Source: Bicyclus anynana (taxonomy: Eukaryota > Arthropoda > Insecta > Lepidoptera > Nymphalidae). From it: a stretch of DNA of 64,000 nucleotides. The stretch lies in the NCBI RefSeq assembly GCF_947172395.1, contig NC_069087.1, positions 1,984,001-2,048,000 of the forward strand, written 5' to 3'. Both the position numbers and the translations under genes were made by a program. Under the pieces are notes generated by a model. That model made no database searches. It was not told where the DNA came from and saw only the letters and a program-made list of their open reading frames with translations. This document shows, in pieces, positions 33,851-45,923 of the stretch; position 1 is the first letter of the stretch; the number at the start of each line of letters is the position of its first letter.

Positions 33851-34012
33851 CATCATATTAGCCGATGGACGTCTATGCAGGACATAGGACATAGTCCCTT
33901 TTGTAGGGACTTCCAATCATCACGATACTGAGCCCGTGAATCCCGGCGACTCGCTTGATGTCGTCAGTCCATCTGGTGGGGAGTCGACCAAGACTGCGCT
34001 TTCTAGTGCGTG
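33851..34012 (-). mobile_element. 5'-truncated RTE 3' end with 11-bp target-site duplication
   Basis: Antisense RTE C-terminal block; the 3' end (GCCGATGGACGTC read on +) is at the left with a CAT-type tail. TTAATATTCAT occurs at 33840-33850 and 34013-34023. Confidence 0.85.
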
Positions 34013-34023
34013 TTAATATTCAT

Positions 34024-35555
34024 ACTCGTCTTGAATTACAGCTTTCTAGTAGCAATAGTCTCTGCGCTAGAACTCTAAAAAGCTCTAATTTCATAACTCT
34101 AAATCCTTTATTTTACCTACGTACGGCTATACTCGTATTGTACCTATGTTATAAGTAGGTACATTGGAACATTATGATTAAAACGTCAAATTCTGTATCT
34201 ATATAAAATATCTGTCAGTGAGTAAATTGATAACCCTAACGTAGGTATCTATTGGATTACGATAAAGGAACCCTTATCAATCTGCGATTTTGGCAGGTTT
34301 TGCAGGATGCATTTTTATCAGATAGGTACATTAATTTATCTTAGTACATTAAACCCTGTTCACCTTCTATGTAGGTCATGAAAGTTAAAGCACACTTGTA
34401 AAATGCATCTATATAATATACCTACCTATTACCTAATAGGTACTTATATAATATTATAAAGAATGTAAAGAAGAAAGAAAAAACGTTTATTCTAAACACA
34501 CCAAAATGCAGAAGAACTATTGTATCGTCCGATGCCTCAATCACCTGAGCAAGGCAAGACCAAAACTCAAGTAGCAGAAGCATCAAACACCGCAATGTCA
34601 TGTTTGGCAGAACTTTGAAAAAGGCACCAGTTCAGCATTTAGCATGATCCAAGCAATTGCTTGAGGATACAGCACCGATTTTCAGCTAATACCCTCATAG
34701 GTACTTGTGATCGATTGATAAAAACTTGAAATTGGAATGAAATGTTAATTTTATTTATTTGTATTTTTTTGAGTTGCGAATTTCGAATTTAAAGAGCGAG
34801 ATTTCAAGACATGGCTGTACGGTATAATACCTTTGCCTAGAATACGGAAAAATAAAATTAAAGAGTGAGAATGTAAAAAATCTGATACGTAGGTACATAG
34901 ACTATCTAAGCTAAAAACACACAGATTACTTAAAGAACATCCCCCCTCATTAACTTAACACCTAACATAATAGGTAGAAAGAGGGTTGCCTAATCACCTT
35001 GCCTGAAATATTTAGGGCTTGTAAATTAAAAAAAAAGAAATTGTTTGTAAATAAACAAAACAATAATTAAATAAGTTGTGGGCTAGCTCTCTAGTTACCC
35101 ATCCACAAGGATTTGTACATGGCAAAATAAATATAGTGTAAGTGTAGGTTAATTTTACTTTAAGTTTTTAACCGGACTCTGCAGTGCTGTGAATGCCTGT
35201 AAAAGATGGCTGCAGTAGTTCAAGAATTTTGTTACTCACTTATATATAATGTTTTCTGCTGTCATTGTTGGCATTACAAATAAATAAAAAACAAATTGAA
35301 AAAGTGTTCATCAAAAATGTACTGGCTCTCGGATTATTGATAGCCAACATTTTTGCACACACGTCTACATTCAAGTCAAAAATAGGTCATCTTAAGTGTG
35401 TTTATCGTTTGATTGGGCTTATCTAATGGAATATTCCGCAGGTCACTCCCCTGTCACACCTGCTTGAGGGCAAACTAATGTCTACTGCTTTAACTTGCGA
35501 AAACGAATTTGTTACCGACTGAAATCTACCCAAGGTAGTCAGTTTAGATTAATAA
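34024..35555. other. Intergenic region between BBS1 and ACBP copy 1, left part
   Basis: AT-rich with TAGGTAC-rich patches near 34400-34450. I see no gene and no clear element. Confidence 0.5.
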
Positions 35556-35739
35556 CTAGCTGACGCCGCGCGGTTTCACCCGCGTGGTTCCCGTTCCGGT
35601 AGGAATACCGGCCTATAGCCTTACTCGATAAATGGGATATCTAACACTGAAAGAATTTTTCAAATAGGACCAGTAGTTCCTGAGATTAGCGCGTTCAATC
35701 AAACAAACAAACTCTTCAGCTTTATAATATTAGTATAGA
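35556..35739 (-). mobile_element. Helitron-like short element, reversed
   Basis: CTAGCTGACGCCGCGCGGTT at the left and AATATTAGTATAGA at the right, the mirror image of the family consensus. Confidence 0.88.
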
Positions 35740-35892
35740 TTTAGTGATTAACATAAACAATAGAACACTTATAGTTCGTTCGCTGTAGCGTGGTGCGGGT
35801 GACAGTTCGTTTCACTCTGGAATGTGGCCGCGATTCACGTTAATAGTACTTATGTAATATGAACGTAACACAGGCAACTGTAACTTTTTATT

Positions 35893-36206
35893 CTTTACAA
35901 GTTAGCCCTTGACTACAATCTCACCTGATTGTAAGTGATGATGCAATCTAAGATGGAAGCGAGCTAACTTGTTAGGAGGTGGATGAAATCTACACCCCTT
36001 TCGGCTTCTACACGACATCGTACCGGAACGCTATATCCTTTAGCGGTACGTCATTGCCGGTAGGGTGGTAATTAGCTTCGGCCGATGACTCCCACCAGCC
36101 AGACCTAGATCAATTTAGAAAACCCCCAATTGGCCCAGCCGGGGATCGAACCCAAGACCTCTATCTTGTAAATCCACCGCGCATACCACTGCGCTACGGA
36201 GGGCGT
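35893..36206 (-). mobile_element. SINE-A, full length, reversed, between BBS1 and ACBP copy 1
   Basis: TTACAAGTTAGCCCTTGACT at the left is the reversed 3' end. GGGGATCGAACCCAAGACC is the reversed B box and CCACTGCGCTACGGAGGG the reversed A-box end. Confidence 0.9.
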
Positions 36207-36330
36207 CAAAATAACCAGCACTATAAGGTGTTAATTTGTTTTCAAGAATCTAGGATATTTTGTTATTTATGAAATAAACGAATGGAATTATTTTTATTAA
36301 GCTAGGGTTGTCACTGTTGTGCCGTAAGTA

Positions 36331-36391
36331 TTTGGCTATTCAATCTCTCAGTCCATAGAAGCACTATGGACTGAGAGATTTAATAGCCAAA
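36331..36391. repeat. Long hairpin, about 28-bp arms
   Basis: TTTGGCTATTCAATCTCTCA and AGTCCATAG pair with CTATGGACTG and AGAGATTTAATAGCCAAA across a loop of four bases; one mismatch. Confidence 0.93.
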
Positions 36392-37094
36392 CACGGCTCA
36401 TTTTATGAAGACTTATCATAAATTATGGAGTTTGGACTGTGATGGCTTTGGAAGATAGCAAAGGGGAATTCCCACCGGCCCACATAACGTCGGTCCAGGG
36501 AACCCAAGTATACCCCTGTATAAATGTATATGGAGATGATAATATGATGTATAAATAAGAATCTGGTTAAATAATTGGCTTAATTAAGGTATGTTTCTTG
36601 AAGAACAATATTTTTTTTATTACTCTTCTATGGGCAAAATGTTTGCTTAACAAACAAGAAAACTAAAGGTAAAACTCAAGCTGTATAATCTTAATAATAA
36701 GCTGTATAAGCTCAATGATCTTAACTTGTCCCCGTTGTGGAAAAATTAAAGTAAAGTTGAATTAAAAATATCTCAAAACGTTGTAGCAATCTTTTTTTTT
36801 GATAATGTAATTATTTCATAATTAAAGTAAAATTATCAATATTTTTTTAGATATAAGTAAATTGCCGGGTGGCATTCTTTTTTCAAGGATCTACCAGTTC
36901 CTCAATGGTCCAAGTAAACTTGTGAAACGTAATATTTTGATTTTTTATACGGGATATCACGGGGAACCATGTCAAAGCCGGCACGGACCAAACTCCATAA
37001 TTTGCTACCGTATTAACCGGGTCAACTGTTAGCCTTTATAATGTGGGGTGTATCTACTGCAGGCTCTGGTTCTCTTACCGATTATAGTTTGTTC

Positions 37095-37268
37095 TTTTAT
37101 TAATAGCCGACACCCCGCGGTTTGACTCGCGTACTTCCCTTTCCCGCGAGAATACATAATATACTCCTACATACAGGTAAAAGTGGTAAAAGATTTTTCG
37201 AAATCCATTCAGTAGATCCACAGATAACCCCCTGCAATACCACAAACTTTACCTCTTTATAATGTTAG
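37095..37268 (-). mobile_element. Old Helitron-like remnant, reversed
   Basis: CCGCGGTTTGACTCGCGTAC at the left and CAAACTTTACCTCTTTATAA at the right; similar remnants lie near 4200-4395 and 32778-32885. Confidence 0.6.
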
Positions 37269-37454
37269 TAGATAGGTACAGATTATGTAAATAATGTGTG
37301 ATAAACTCTTTCTTTTTGGTAGTTGGTTTATAATTCGGTGATGTATGATTGCGTCTGTGAAACATATTTCATTATTAACCCACCGTATCAACGCGTCCAG
37401 CGACATTGCAGCATGTTGGGTCTATCCCAAATACACTCTCCCAAACGGAGAGGC

Positions 37455-37651
37455 CTATACTAATATTATAAATGCGAAAGTAAGTCTGTTTGTCTGCCTG
37501 TTACCTCTTCACGGCCAAACCACTAAACAGATTTGGATAAGCTTTGGTTTACAAATAAATTGGATGGAGCAGAACATAGGCTACTTTTATCCCAAAAAAC
37601 CTCCCGTAAGAAAAGGATTTTCACGCGAACTGCGTCACGGGCGTCCGCTAG
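37455..37651 (+). mobile_element. Helitron-like element, second subfamily
   Basis: Runs from CTATACTAATATTATAAATG to GGGCGTCCGCTAG. A second 3' end of the same kind (37697-37737) follows with duplicated flanking DNA. Confidence 0.8.
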
Positions 37652-37864
37652 TGATGTCCGCGGTGTTAATAAATATGATGTTTGTGACAACCCTAAAATA
37701 ATATTCACGCGAAAGGCGTCATGGGCGTCCGCTAGTGATGTCCACTTATGATATCCGCGGTGTTCATAAAAATTATGTTTGTGTCAACCCTAACATAATC
37801 TGTTACATTGATAAGAAACATCAAATCGTGAAAATTTAACGTGAGAGCGTTTTCCAAGTAAGTC

Positions 37865-37904
37865 ATTCCGGCGTTTGATTCCGTGCTTCTATTACTTCTA
37901 ACCG
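37865..37904 (+). promoter_or_regulatory. Possible initiator and 5' noncoding exon of ACBP copy 1
   Basis: TCATTC (37863-37868) fits the arthropod initiator consensus TCAKTY. A strong donor, CG|GTGAGT, follows at 37904/37905. The coding exon of this gene opens after an acceptor at 38467-38468 (TTTTTGCAG), so an upstream noncoding exon is required. The same layout is seen in front of copy 2. The exact start is an inference. Confidence 0.4.
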
Positions 37905-38487
37905 GTGAGTCCATATTATTGTATTTGTGAATATATTACTACTTAACTATAATACCTAGTTCGTCATTTGCTGCTTCTTAAATACTGTCTATGGAATAAA
38001 GTTTCTAATAGTATAATATACAAGCTAAATCAAAACCAGCCTTAATGCTTTAATAATTAAATTATAATATTGAATTTTTTTACTAATGGACACCTATGAC
38101 TTCGAAACTTTATTTCTGTCCACTTTCGTCAAGTTTGAGTCTCTACAAATACTGAAACATGGCGTTTTTTATGTGCTTTTATACTAGGGATAAGTACTTG
38201 AAATAAACTAATTATGATTCTGAATGAAATGAAGCCTGCACCTAGTAGATATAGGTACCTACAGCTTAAGTGAAAATGCGTTTAATTGAGAACCCAATGC
38301 CTGCTAATACTGTGCCAATACCTACCAGGAATAACCTAAACTTTCACTAACTGATTAAGTGAGATACGAGTACATACATACTGGGGACGACTAATGTGAA
38401 GGGGCTGTAATTATCTCCAAAGATATGTATTTTGGTACACATTTATTTACCCTACTTTCTTTTTGCAGATCTCAACCACTCTCCAAA

Positions 38488-41400
38488 ATGTCTTTAGACG
38501 AGGTAAGTGCTTAAAAGCGACTGGAACTTTAACTGACTTTTTAATCTATAGCGAATCTGTGTTTTAGTGGTTGCATGTTCGAAATTCAAATGATTTTTAC
38601 AAAAAAATATTTAAAAACTATATTGAGTCGTATTTTGAATCATTTATTTATTTAAGAAAAATAAAATTGCCCATTTCTTCTGATGCCATCTCCCTGATGA
38701 TGATGAGGCTTTTGAAATACAGTAGGTATTCGTTTACTATTGATACTATCAAATAATTAATAGTAGTTGTTAAATGCAATAATATGAATAGTAAACGAAT
38801 ACTGTATTTCAAACATCACCGTAGAAAATAAGAATCATTATTATCAGCCAATTTTGTTCTCCCTCCATAAAGGAGATGTGGAGTTTAAATCCATCACGCT
38901 GCTTCAATGTGAGGTGGCGGGCTTATGTTGATAATGTTAAATTCTTACGAACAGATAATGACTGGGGCCGATGGCTTAACGTGCTCTCTGAGGCAAGGCG
39001 ATGTAACACCACAAACTTCCCCACTCCGAGCTGAGAGGATAGTAAAGGAAGCTCAATATTTCACAGCTCAGGGTCTGTAGCCATGTGGCACGTCGATTCT
39101 TTTTCTACGATCGCTATCGCTTCGAAAACTAGAAAAATGTAGGAAAATGACAAATCTTGAGCACGTGACCTGTCGATAGCAAATGTCAATCCCATACATC
39201 TTTCGAAGCGTTAGCGATCGTAGAAAGAGAATGGCGTGCCACTCGGCTAGGGGGACAGGGCCTGTAGCCATAGCTGGGCACCGTTAATCCAATAGTTAAC
39301 TTCGTTAATCGATAATCCGCTACAAAAAAAGTTAGCTTCGTTAAACGTTAAAGCGGTACATTCCGGAAGAATTAACGCAAGTTAACGTTAATCGTTAATC
39401 CGTTAATATGACTGTAATATTACATTTTTATATCAATGTGTGAGATCACCATTGAAAAAATAAGGATGAGCACTGGGGAAAAGTGCCATAATTTGTTTTT
39501 AGTTGATTTTATCTATATTTAACATAAATATAGTAATTTGTTGATTTCTGTGAAAAAAAAACAGTCATCATTTCTTACTTGTCTGAACCTGCATTTCGCG
39601 TTGCGCGGTAAATAGTAGGCATTGGATTAACGATTAACGAACTTCTGCATATTAACGGAAGTTAACGTGTCCGTTAACATTTTAAAAAGTTAACTTAAAA
39701 GTTAATCCGTTAATCAAAATGTTAACTTCGTTAATTAACGATTAACGGATTAACGAGTTAATGCTCAGCTATGCCTGTAGCCATGTGGCACGCCGATTCT
39801 CTTTCTACAAACGTTAACGCTTAGAAAACGAATAAAATTATGCGAATGACAGATCCGATCGAAAACTTGAACGCTTGATCGATTGAAATGTCATTCCCAT
39901 ACATTTAGTTTTCGAAGCGTTAGCGTTTGTAGAAAGAGTATCGACGTGCCACATGGCTAAGGCCCCAGGACTCAAACAGGACCTTGTAATCCGACGCCTT
40001 GTGGTTAACATCAGTATAATATTAATTATGAACCTAATGTTTCTATATTCCTTAACCTGAATCAATATTTTTCCTATTAGATAAAGGCATAGGTACCTAC
40101 TTGAATAAGTTGGATTTTAATTTTAACTCATTCAATGACAGAGTTAAGGAAATTGTAAAGGCATAGGGATTTTTGTTTACGTCAATAATTGTATTTTGTG
40201 GTTTTATTATGATTTATATTTTAACAATATTTAGACCGTTATTGGTCCGAGTTTGCGTTGCGTGAAACAAAACTCGTTCGGAAACTTAGACAGAGATTAA
40301 ATTATCTGTCTGATGTCTACAGTAAAAAATGTATGAGATGAAAGTACCGTCAACACATAAAAGCTACAAATGTTAAAGTAGATATAGACTATAGAGGAAT
40401 TCTCTAAATAGTAATGTGAGGAGGAGGTATTATATTATGTACTAAAAATACGTCTACTAATCTATATTTATCTATCTATTTAAACTTACTTATAATAAAA
40501 CTGTAACACGTCCAATACTGTACATTGAAGATATTTTGAATATTTTTGTTGGTGGGCATTATATAATCGATACTTAAGGCAAAAATATTATTCCTTTTTC
40601 CGGAGTCCTTTTTGTTGACCGGGTATCACGGTAATACTACTGAATTCATTTAAATGTGACTTGGCACGATTCGAGTTTATAGGATACTTTTAGTTGCGAA
40701 AATAAAATCAGAAGAATGTGAAACAGGGGTTGAAAGTTTGTATGGAATGTCCTTTCTTTTTCAAGTTACATTTTGTAAAAGTTGGTATGTGTACTACCAA
40801 AAAATACTAAAAATGATGAAAATAATGTCACAAACGATTTTTCCAAATTCTATCCCAGGTTAAAAAAGAGTGGATTTTTTAAAATATAAGTCGTTAATGT
40901 TGTAAGTAATTTTTTGTAAAATGATTAGTGGAGTATTTAATAGACTTCTAATCAAAAAGTTTAAACAGTCCGTCTAAACAGTAGGTACTTGCGGATTGTT
41001 TCGATTTTTTGATGAGAAGTACCTATTTATATTACATATAAAGCGAAAATATAATGTGGAGGAGGTTATAGTGTTATATAAATAGGGCTTGAAAGTTTCA
41101 TCGATTTTCACGCAGGAGTCCGAGCGTCTACTGTGGTAGGTACATACGAGTATCTATTCTTAATTGTAGATAAATGACAAAACAGTAGTTACCTAGATAA
41201 AAATATTATACCTACCATGATAACAATTTTACTGTCTACTCCTGGATGATTTATCTATTATTTTTTTAATAGTGTAACTTCTCATTAAAGAAAGGTTAAC
41301 ATTAACTGACTCGGTGTTTATGACTTGTTGTCATGTGCACGTACGATTTAATACATTAATGCTTGTTGGTACTTGCGTGTTACAGAGATTAGGAGAATAG

Positions 41401-43229
41401 GTATTGGTAGATAGATACTTAGTAATTAGTTCCTCTCCTATTTTCTAGCTTAATCTCTTTTCATCCATCAGATGATGATGAAACTGAAACCTAATCTAAC
41501 CTATGGTACATCGGAGTGTAACGGGCTCACTATTTTATTTATTTACATGATATGAAACTCTGTTACTTTGATTTTAAAACTAAATTAGGTAAGGTACTTA
41601 CTAAACCAATTTTTGTGAAACTTAAATTCTTTCAAAAGTTTATCAACTTAGGGATTAGAGATCAACGTATATGTATAAATTTTTCGTGTCACAGTGTTAA
41701 TTGCCATCTCCTCCGAAACAGCTTGACCCATTTTTATATTTATTTGGTTCTTATCTACTTTTCATATCCCTAAATGAACCCTCCTCCTCCTAAGCGATGG
41801 TCAACCCCAAAATTTTTGTAACTCAAAACGAGATTTGTCAGCTAGTAATATCTATGAGCTTCTGTTATCTTTTGTTGAATTCTAAAAAGGAAAAGTCATG
41901 TGCAAAATAAGGAGTGAAAGGAATAGGTACATTGCTATAAAAGTAACAATAAAATATGACACCTAGGCACCCAGCTTATTTCCGAATGATGATAAAACAT
42001 ATTTTCTTATCCAAAAATTTAACCAGTGATGTATAAGCCGTCTTTAAATGATACTGAAATGAATTATGGAATTTTATGATAGATCGTAATATTACTGCGG
42101 TATTGATGAAGAGTCATTAGCAATTTTCCACAAATTACGTGATAAACCGATAAGATTAGATTACATACATAAAATTCATAATTATACAGGTATTATCATT
42201 TCATTTAATATTTACTAAGTCATGCTTAAATTTCCATCAGAAACACTTTGGCTCGGTAGTGCCTTCGCTAATTAAATAAAAAAAAATTGTTTCGTCGTAT
42301 TTTTGTATTCGACCTGTTCGATCTTTGATCTGGATATTGCTACAATTTCCAAATTTTCAGGATATGATGTACCTAAATAGACTACCTACTCATAAAACTT
42401 TGTTAACTTTGTAGTGTATACGCAGAACACTATAGGCTATAACAGATTTAATATTTGAAGATGATGAATTAGCTGAGAGTATCTTGGTCCATTTATCTCT
42501 AGTAGCCGTAAACTCATGAACTTCTCTTACTGCTAATACTACATAGGTACATATCCTTCAATCCAACCATATTTAATTTGCCTTGTACCTGCTTATTGTT
42601 ATTAGTTTTGAATACCTAGGTATATTGAGAAAACATAAAATAAATGTGCGTTTGTTTTTGGTATTACAGCAATTCGCATCAGTTGCCGAATCTGTAAGAA
42701 ACTGGAAGAAAAAACCAAGTGACAACGAAAATCTCGCCCTGTACTCTCTATTCAAACAGGCCACAATTGGTGACGTAAATATTGGTAAGTGATTCCTAAA
42801 TTTTAAAGGATGATCATTTATTGGCAGTCAAATAGCATACTAAGTAAAGGTAATGAATAAAAGCGCTAAGCCTGTGCACTCTTTAGTTGTAGGTATAATA
42901 TCCAAATTATAGGTAAAAAATTGTAGAATAAGCCAATATATTCTGTGAGTGATTTGAATTTTTATCGGTTTAGTCCAAAAAATTATATATCTATACTTAT
43001 ATAAAGTAAAATATTACCACAACCACACAAATAAACACACGTATTTTAATAAAAAAAGAAGTCTTCTTCTTGTCTTGTAATATTTCTTAATCTCTTTTCA
43101 GCTGAGCCAAGCGACTTGATTGCTAAGGCAAAGTTCAAGGCGTGGACCGGTCGCAAGGGCATCTCACAAGATGACGCTAAGAAACAATACATCGCGTTGG
43201 CAGAACAGTATCAATCTAAATATGCATAA
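38488..43229 (+). CDS. Acyl-CoA-binding protein, tandem copy 1 (85 aa)
   Basis: Coding exons 38488-38502 (MSLDE), 42670-42784 and 43102-43229; introns in phase 0 and phase 1. ACBPs are small cytosolic four-helix proteins that bind medium- and long-chain acyl-CoA esters and form an intracellular acyl-CoA pool. The product has the family signature LYSLFKQATIGD (residues 28-39), the helix-3 segment AKAKFKAWTGRKG and a C-terminal QYIALAEQY. By eye, Tyr28, Lys32, Lys54 and Tyr73 of the mammalian numbering, which contact CoA or the acyl chain, are conserved. The loop between helices 2 and 3 is three residues shorter than in the neighbouring copy (VNIAEPSDLIAK against ADAANKPGLFDLRGK), and the usual Lys-Pro-Gly of that loop is absent. 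A 5' noncoding exon probably ends at 37904; the ATG exon begins at the acceptor after 38468. The next ACBP gene lies 2.7 kb downstream in the same orientation. Confidence 0.93.
38711..38814. repeat. Hairpin element in ACBP copy 1 intron
   Basis: TTTGAAATACAG and TATTCGTTTACTATT pair with AATAGTAAACGAATA and CTGTATTTCAAA; the left arm has an extra TAGG. Confidence 0.88.
39081..39247. mobile_element. MITE with GTGGCACG inverted ends, copy 2
   Basis: Same inverted ends as 5711-5921 (CCATGTGGCACGTCGATTCT, and GAAAGAGAATGGCGTGCCAC), with a different loop. Confidence 0.83.
39269..39773. mobile_element. hAT-like non-autonomous element rich in GTTAA repeats
   Basis: Terminal inverted repeats CATAGCTGGGCA and TGCTCAGCTATG, with an 8-bp direct repeat CCTGTAGC immediately outside (39261-39268 and 39774-39781), the duplication size of hAT transposons. 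Both subterminal zones are crowded with GTTAACGTTAAT-type motifs. There is no coding frame. Confidence 0.85.
39781..39957. mobile_element. MITE with GTGGCACG inverted ends, copy 3
   Basis: CCATGTGGCACGCCGATTCT at the left and GTATCGACGTGCCACATGG at the right. Its left flank was split by the hAT-like element 39269-39773. Confidence 0.83.
39958..42669 (+). other. Right part of ACBP copy 1 intron
   Basis: Unique AT-rich intronic DNA; no recognisable repeat or exon. The frame 41552-41773 has no family features. Confidence 0.5.
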
Positions 43230-43328
43230 GCCTGATTTTTAGTTATAAGTTAGTTAGGAAAAAAATTTGGTTTTACAAAATTCAAAATTCTGGAATATTC
43301 TGTTTCTCTGGTTCAAACTATTTTTTAA

Positions 43329-43334
43329 ATTAAA
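43329..43334 (+). promoter_or_regulatory. Possible polyadenylation signal of ACBP copy 1 (ATTAAA)
   Basis: ATTAAA, the commonest variant hexamer, lies 100 bases after the stop codon at 43227-43229 and is followed by a GT- and T-rich stretch. No AATAAA is closer. Confidence 0.35.
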
Positions 43335-45617
43335 TGGTTGTGTGATATTATTTTTTGGCAAGATAAGTTTTTGTAAGTTTATAAATATATTTTAAAACAA
43401 CCTGATGTCAAGACTTTATTTACCTAAACTAAAAGCCTCGAGAAACGTTGTTTTGTCCCAGCTCATGTTTTGATAAAGTGAAAAAATCTTAGGTCCCTAG
43501 TACCTGGAAGTGGTTTCTCTCTCCCTGAGTCTAATAAGACCATTTTGAAGACTTAATTTAAAAAAATCATGAAAATCTGCCTAGCCTATAGATATAAAAA
43601 TCCTACGGGTAAATGTAATTTTCTATACAAATATTACAAAACAGAGCAAAAAATATTTTGGTTGGACGCGCTACTCTTTGATTATAATATTTTCGAAGGC
43701 GCTACTAGTTAAGGAACCAAATAGAGGCTATAGTTAAGTAGCCATTGCTATTAAAAGAATAATAGTAGACCAACTTAAAAAATGTAAAAATTTTGGGAGT
43801 CCCTCCCTACATGCAAAGTGAGGATAAATTTTTATCGTCTACCCCATGGTGTGGGTTACTATCGTCATCGGTAATTTTTTTGCATTACTTATGGGATTCA
43901 AAGTGCTAACTTAATCTACGGAATCCTACACTGCGCGTAGCTCAACAAGTACTTGGCCGGTTTTTTGTTTTAAAAAAATAGTAGTTAGGACTAGGAATTA
44001 TCTATTGTTTAACTACCAAACACTAGGTCAGGGGTTTGATTCTCTATCAAACCCCTGACCTCTCCAATGCTATGTAATAATTATTCACACCATTGTCAGT
44101 CAGTGGTGTTATTAGGTCAAGTATATTTTGTACAAAGAACGTAGTATTGAGTTTACAGCCTGAGTAGGTATGACTAAGTTGAGTTCGGATAGTAAAAACC
44201 TAATTAGGAATGATGTGTATTCTACCAAATTTATACTATCCATATTGAGAGTAAAAAGAGCTATTATGTATAAATTCTGTTACTTTTAACAGACTAAAGA
44301 TTCAATAAGCTTCAGGGTGAAGGAATCGAAATTAAATCCGAAAAATTGAACGATGGTTTCACAAAATGAGAAAAAAATATAATTGTATGGTTGGTTCGTT
44401 CCAGTCCATCCGTACGACTATTTTTATCTTGAGGAATTCCTCATGGATAGCACCCTACCAGGGGGAGGTGTGAAGATAATGACGGTCTCCTACGTCCCAA
44501 CAAAGTTCCATATCTGGTGAAATGAATGAAATAAAGGCTTATTAAATTTGTTAAGAATAAGAATTAATTTTCATTATATTTGGCCCCCTTCTTATATATG
44601 GATTTAAATATAATTTTGAAAACAATAATACCGTATACATGCTTAGTTACTAGTTTTAGATATTATTTAATTTTACATAGATAAGATCTACAAGCACATG
44701 TCCTGCATTAAAAAGATAACCAAGTTCTAAGTGGCTTTCCATAGAAATTATGTAGGTAGGTAGGTACAGGTAGGTAATTTTTCTTCAAAGTACTGCTAGT
44801 TTCATCAGCTGGACCTCTATTAATTATGTAAACTAAGTAAGTATGTACATATTATCGAAGACGTACCGTACTTTAACCCTATCGTGACTAATGCGTTTTT
44901 TTGTTTGAAATTTGCCGTGATTAAGGTTTTTCCTAACTACTGATATGTATAATTGTATATATACCTATTATGTAAATCAATCTAACGATATAGACGATTT
45001 TTTAATCTTGATTAAAGAATTATAGATAAGACTATTCACATTTTATTTTTCCATCGTTATTTTCCAAAAGAACAAGTTTTTACTTTGTTACTAAAGTGAA
45101 CTAATACAAAACCTATATCTACTGTAGTCTAATTAAATTATTCTCTGGAGTAACAGACTTTGATATCAGACACACAACTAGGCCAAGTAATTCCAATCCA
45201 AGCTATGTTTTTGTAAAAATATTAATAACAAAATCCACTCAAAATAAAACGATTAGAGCAACATAATCATTAGACGGAAATACTCCATAACGATCAAGAT
45301 GACTTTTCTAGATTTCACCTTTTTTGCACCTCGTACCTATATGTCAAACAAATGTCAAGATGTCAACGTCACAATAACGATTTTGATATTTTGATTTTGA
45401 CAATTGACATTTGGATTTTGGATTGGAAAGTTTTAGGTAGGTACCGTAGAAATAGAATTTTTCATATTTTCTTTCTACGAATTGTTAGCATAATATTGAT
45501 AAGAGTTCCTTTGATAACAATCGCATCGATTACTGTGATTGTTAACACGCTAACTGCTGTATGTGTTGATTGTTGAATCACGCTACGTCGACGCGGCGAA
45601 AAGTTTATAATTTTCCT
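43335..45617. other. Spacer between the two ACBP genes
   Basis: Contains the hairpin at 44025-44061, a possible retroelement tail ending AATAAAGGCTTATT near 44540, and a (GTAG)n patch near 44755. No gene is seen; the frame 45352-45576 overlaps the presumed promoter and looks like chance. Confidence 0.5.
44025..44061. repeat. Perfect 16-bp hairpin with 5-nt loop
   Basis: AGGTCAGGGGTTTGAT, loop TCTCT, ATCAAACCCCTGACCT. It lies between the two ACBP genes. Confidence 0.95.
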
Positions 45618-45663
45618 TCAGTTTGTGTGAGACACTCGTTAAGAGCGGCTGCCTGTTTTTTAA
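45618..45663 (+). promoter_or_regulatory. Possible initiator and 5' noncoding exon of ACBP copy 2
   Basis: TCAGTT at 45618-45623 matches the arthropod initiator, and a donor GTGAGT begins at 45664. The acceptor that opens the ATG exon is at 45891-45892 (TTTTCTAG). No TATA box lies at about -30; the TATAA at 45606-45610 is too close to the initiator. A noncoding exon of about 44 nt is inferred. Confidence 0.45.
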
Positions 45664-45923
45664 GTGAGTACAATGATTTTACATTTAAATACCAGATCCT
45701 TACATTGATAAAAGTAATAATTCACCTTTGTACTGGTTTATAACTTTGACCAATGTCCAAGGTATCTAATAAGATCTTAATTTGAGCTATTAAGTAAGAT
45801 ACGATGTTAGGTTATAAAGTGGAATTGCCGGTCATGTAGGTACACTTTTTATTTTAATGCAAAGCAAATTGTAATGGTATTTTCTTTTCTAGGTTGCCTA
45901 CATATTTACAGTATCAACCAGCC

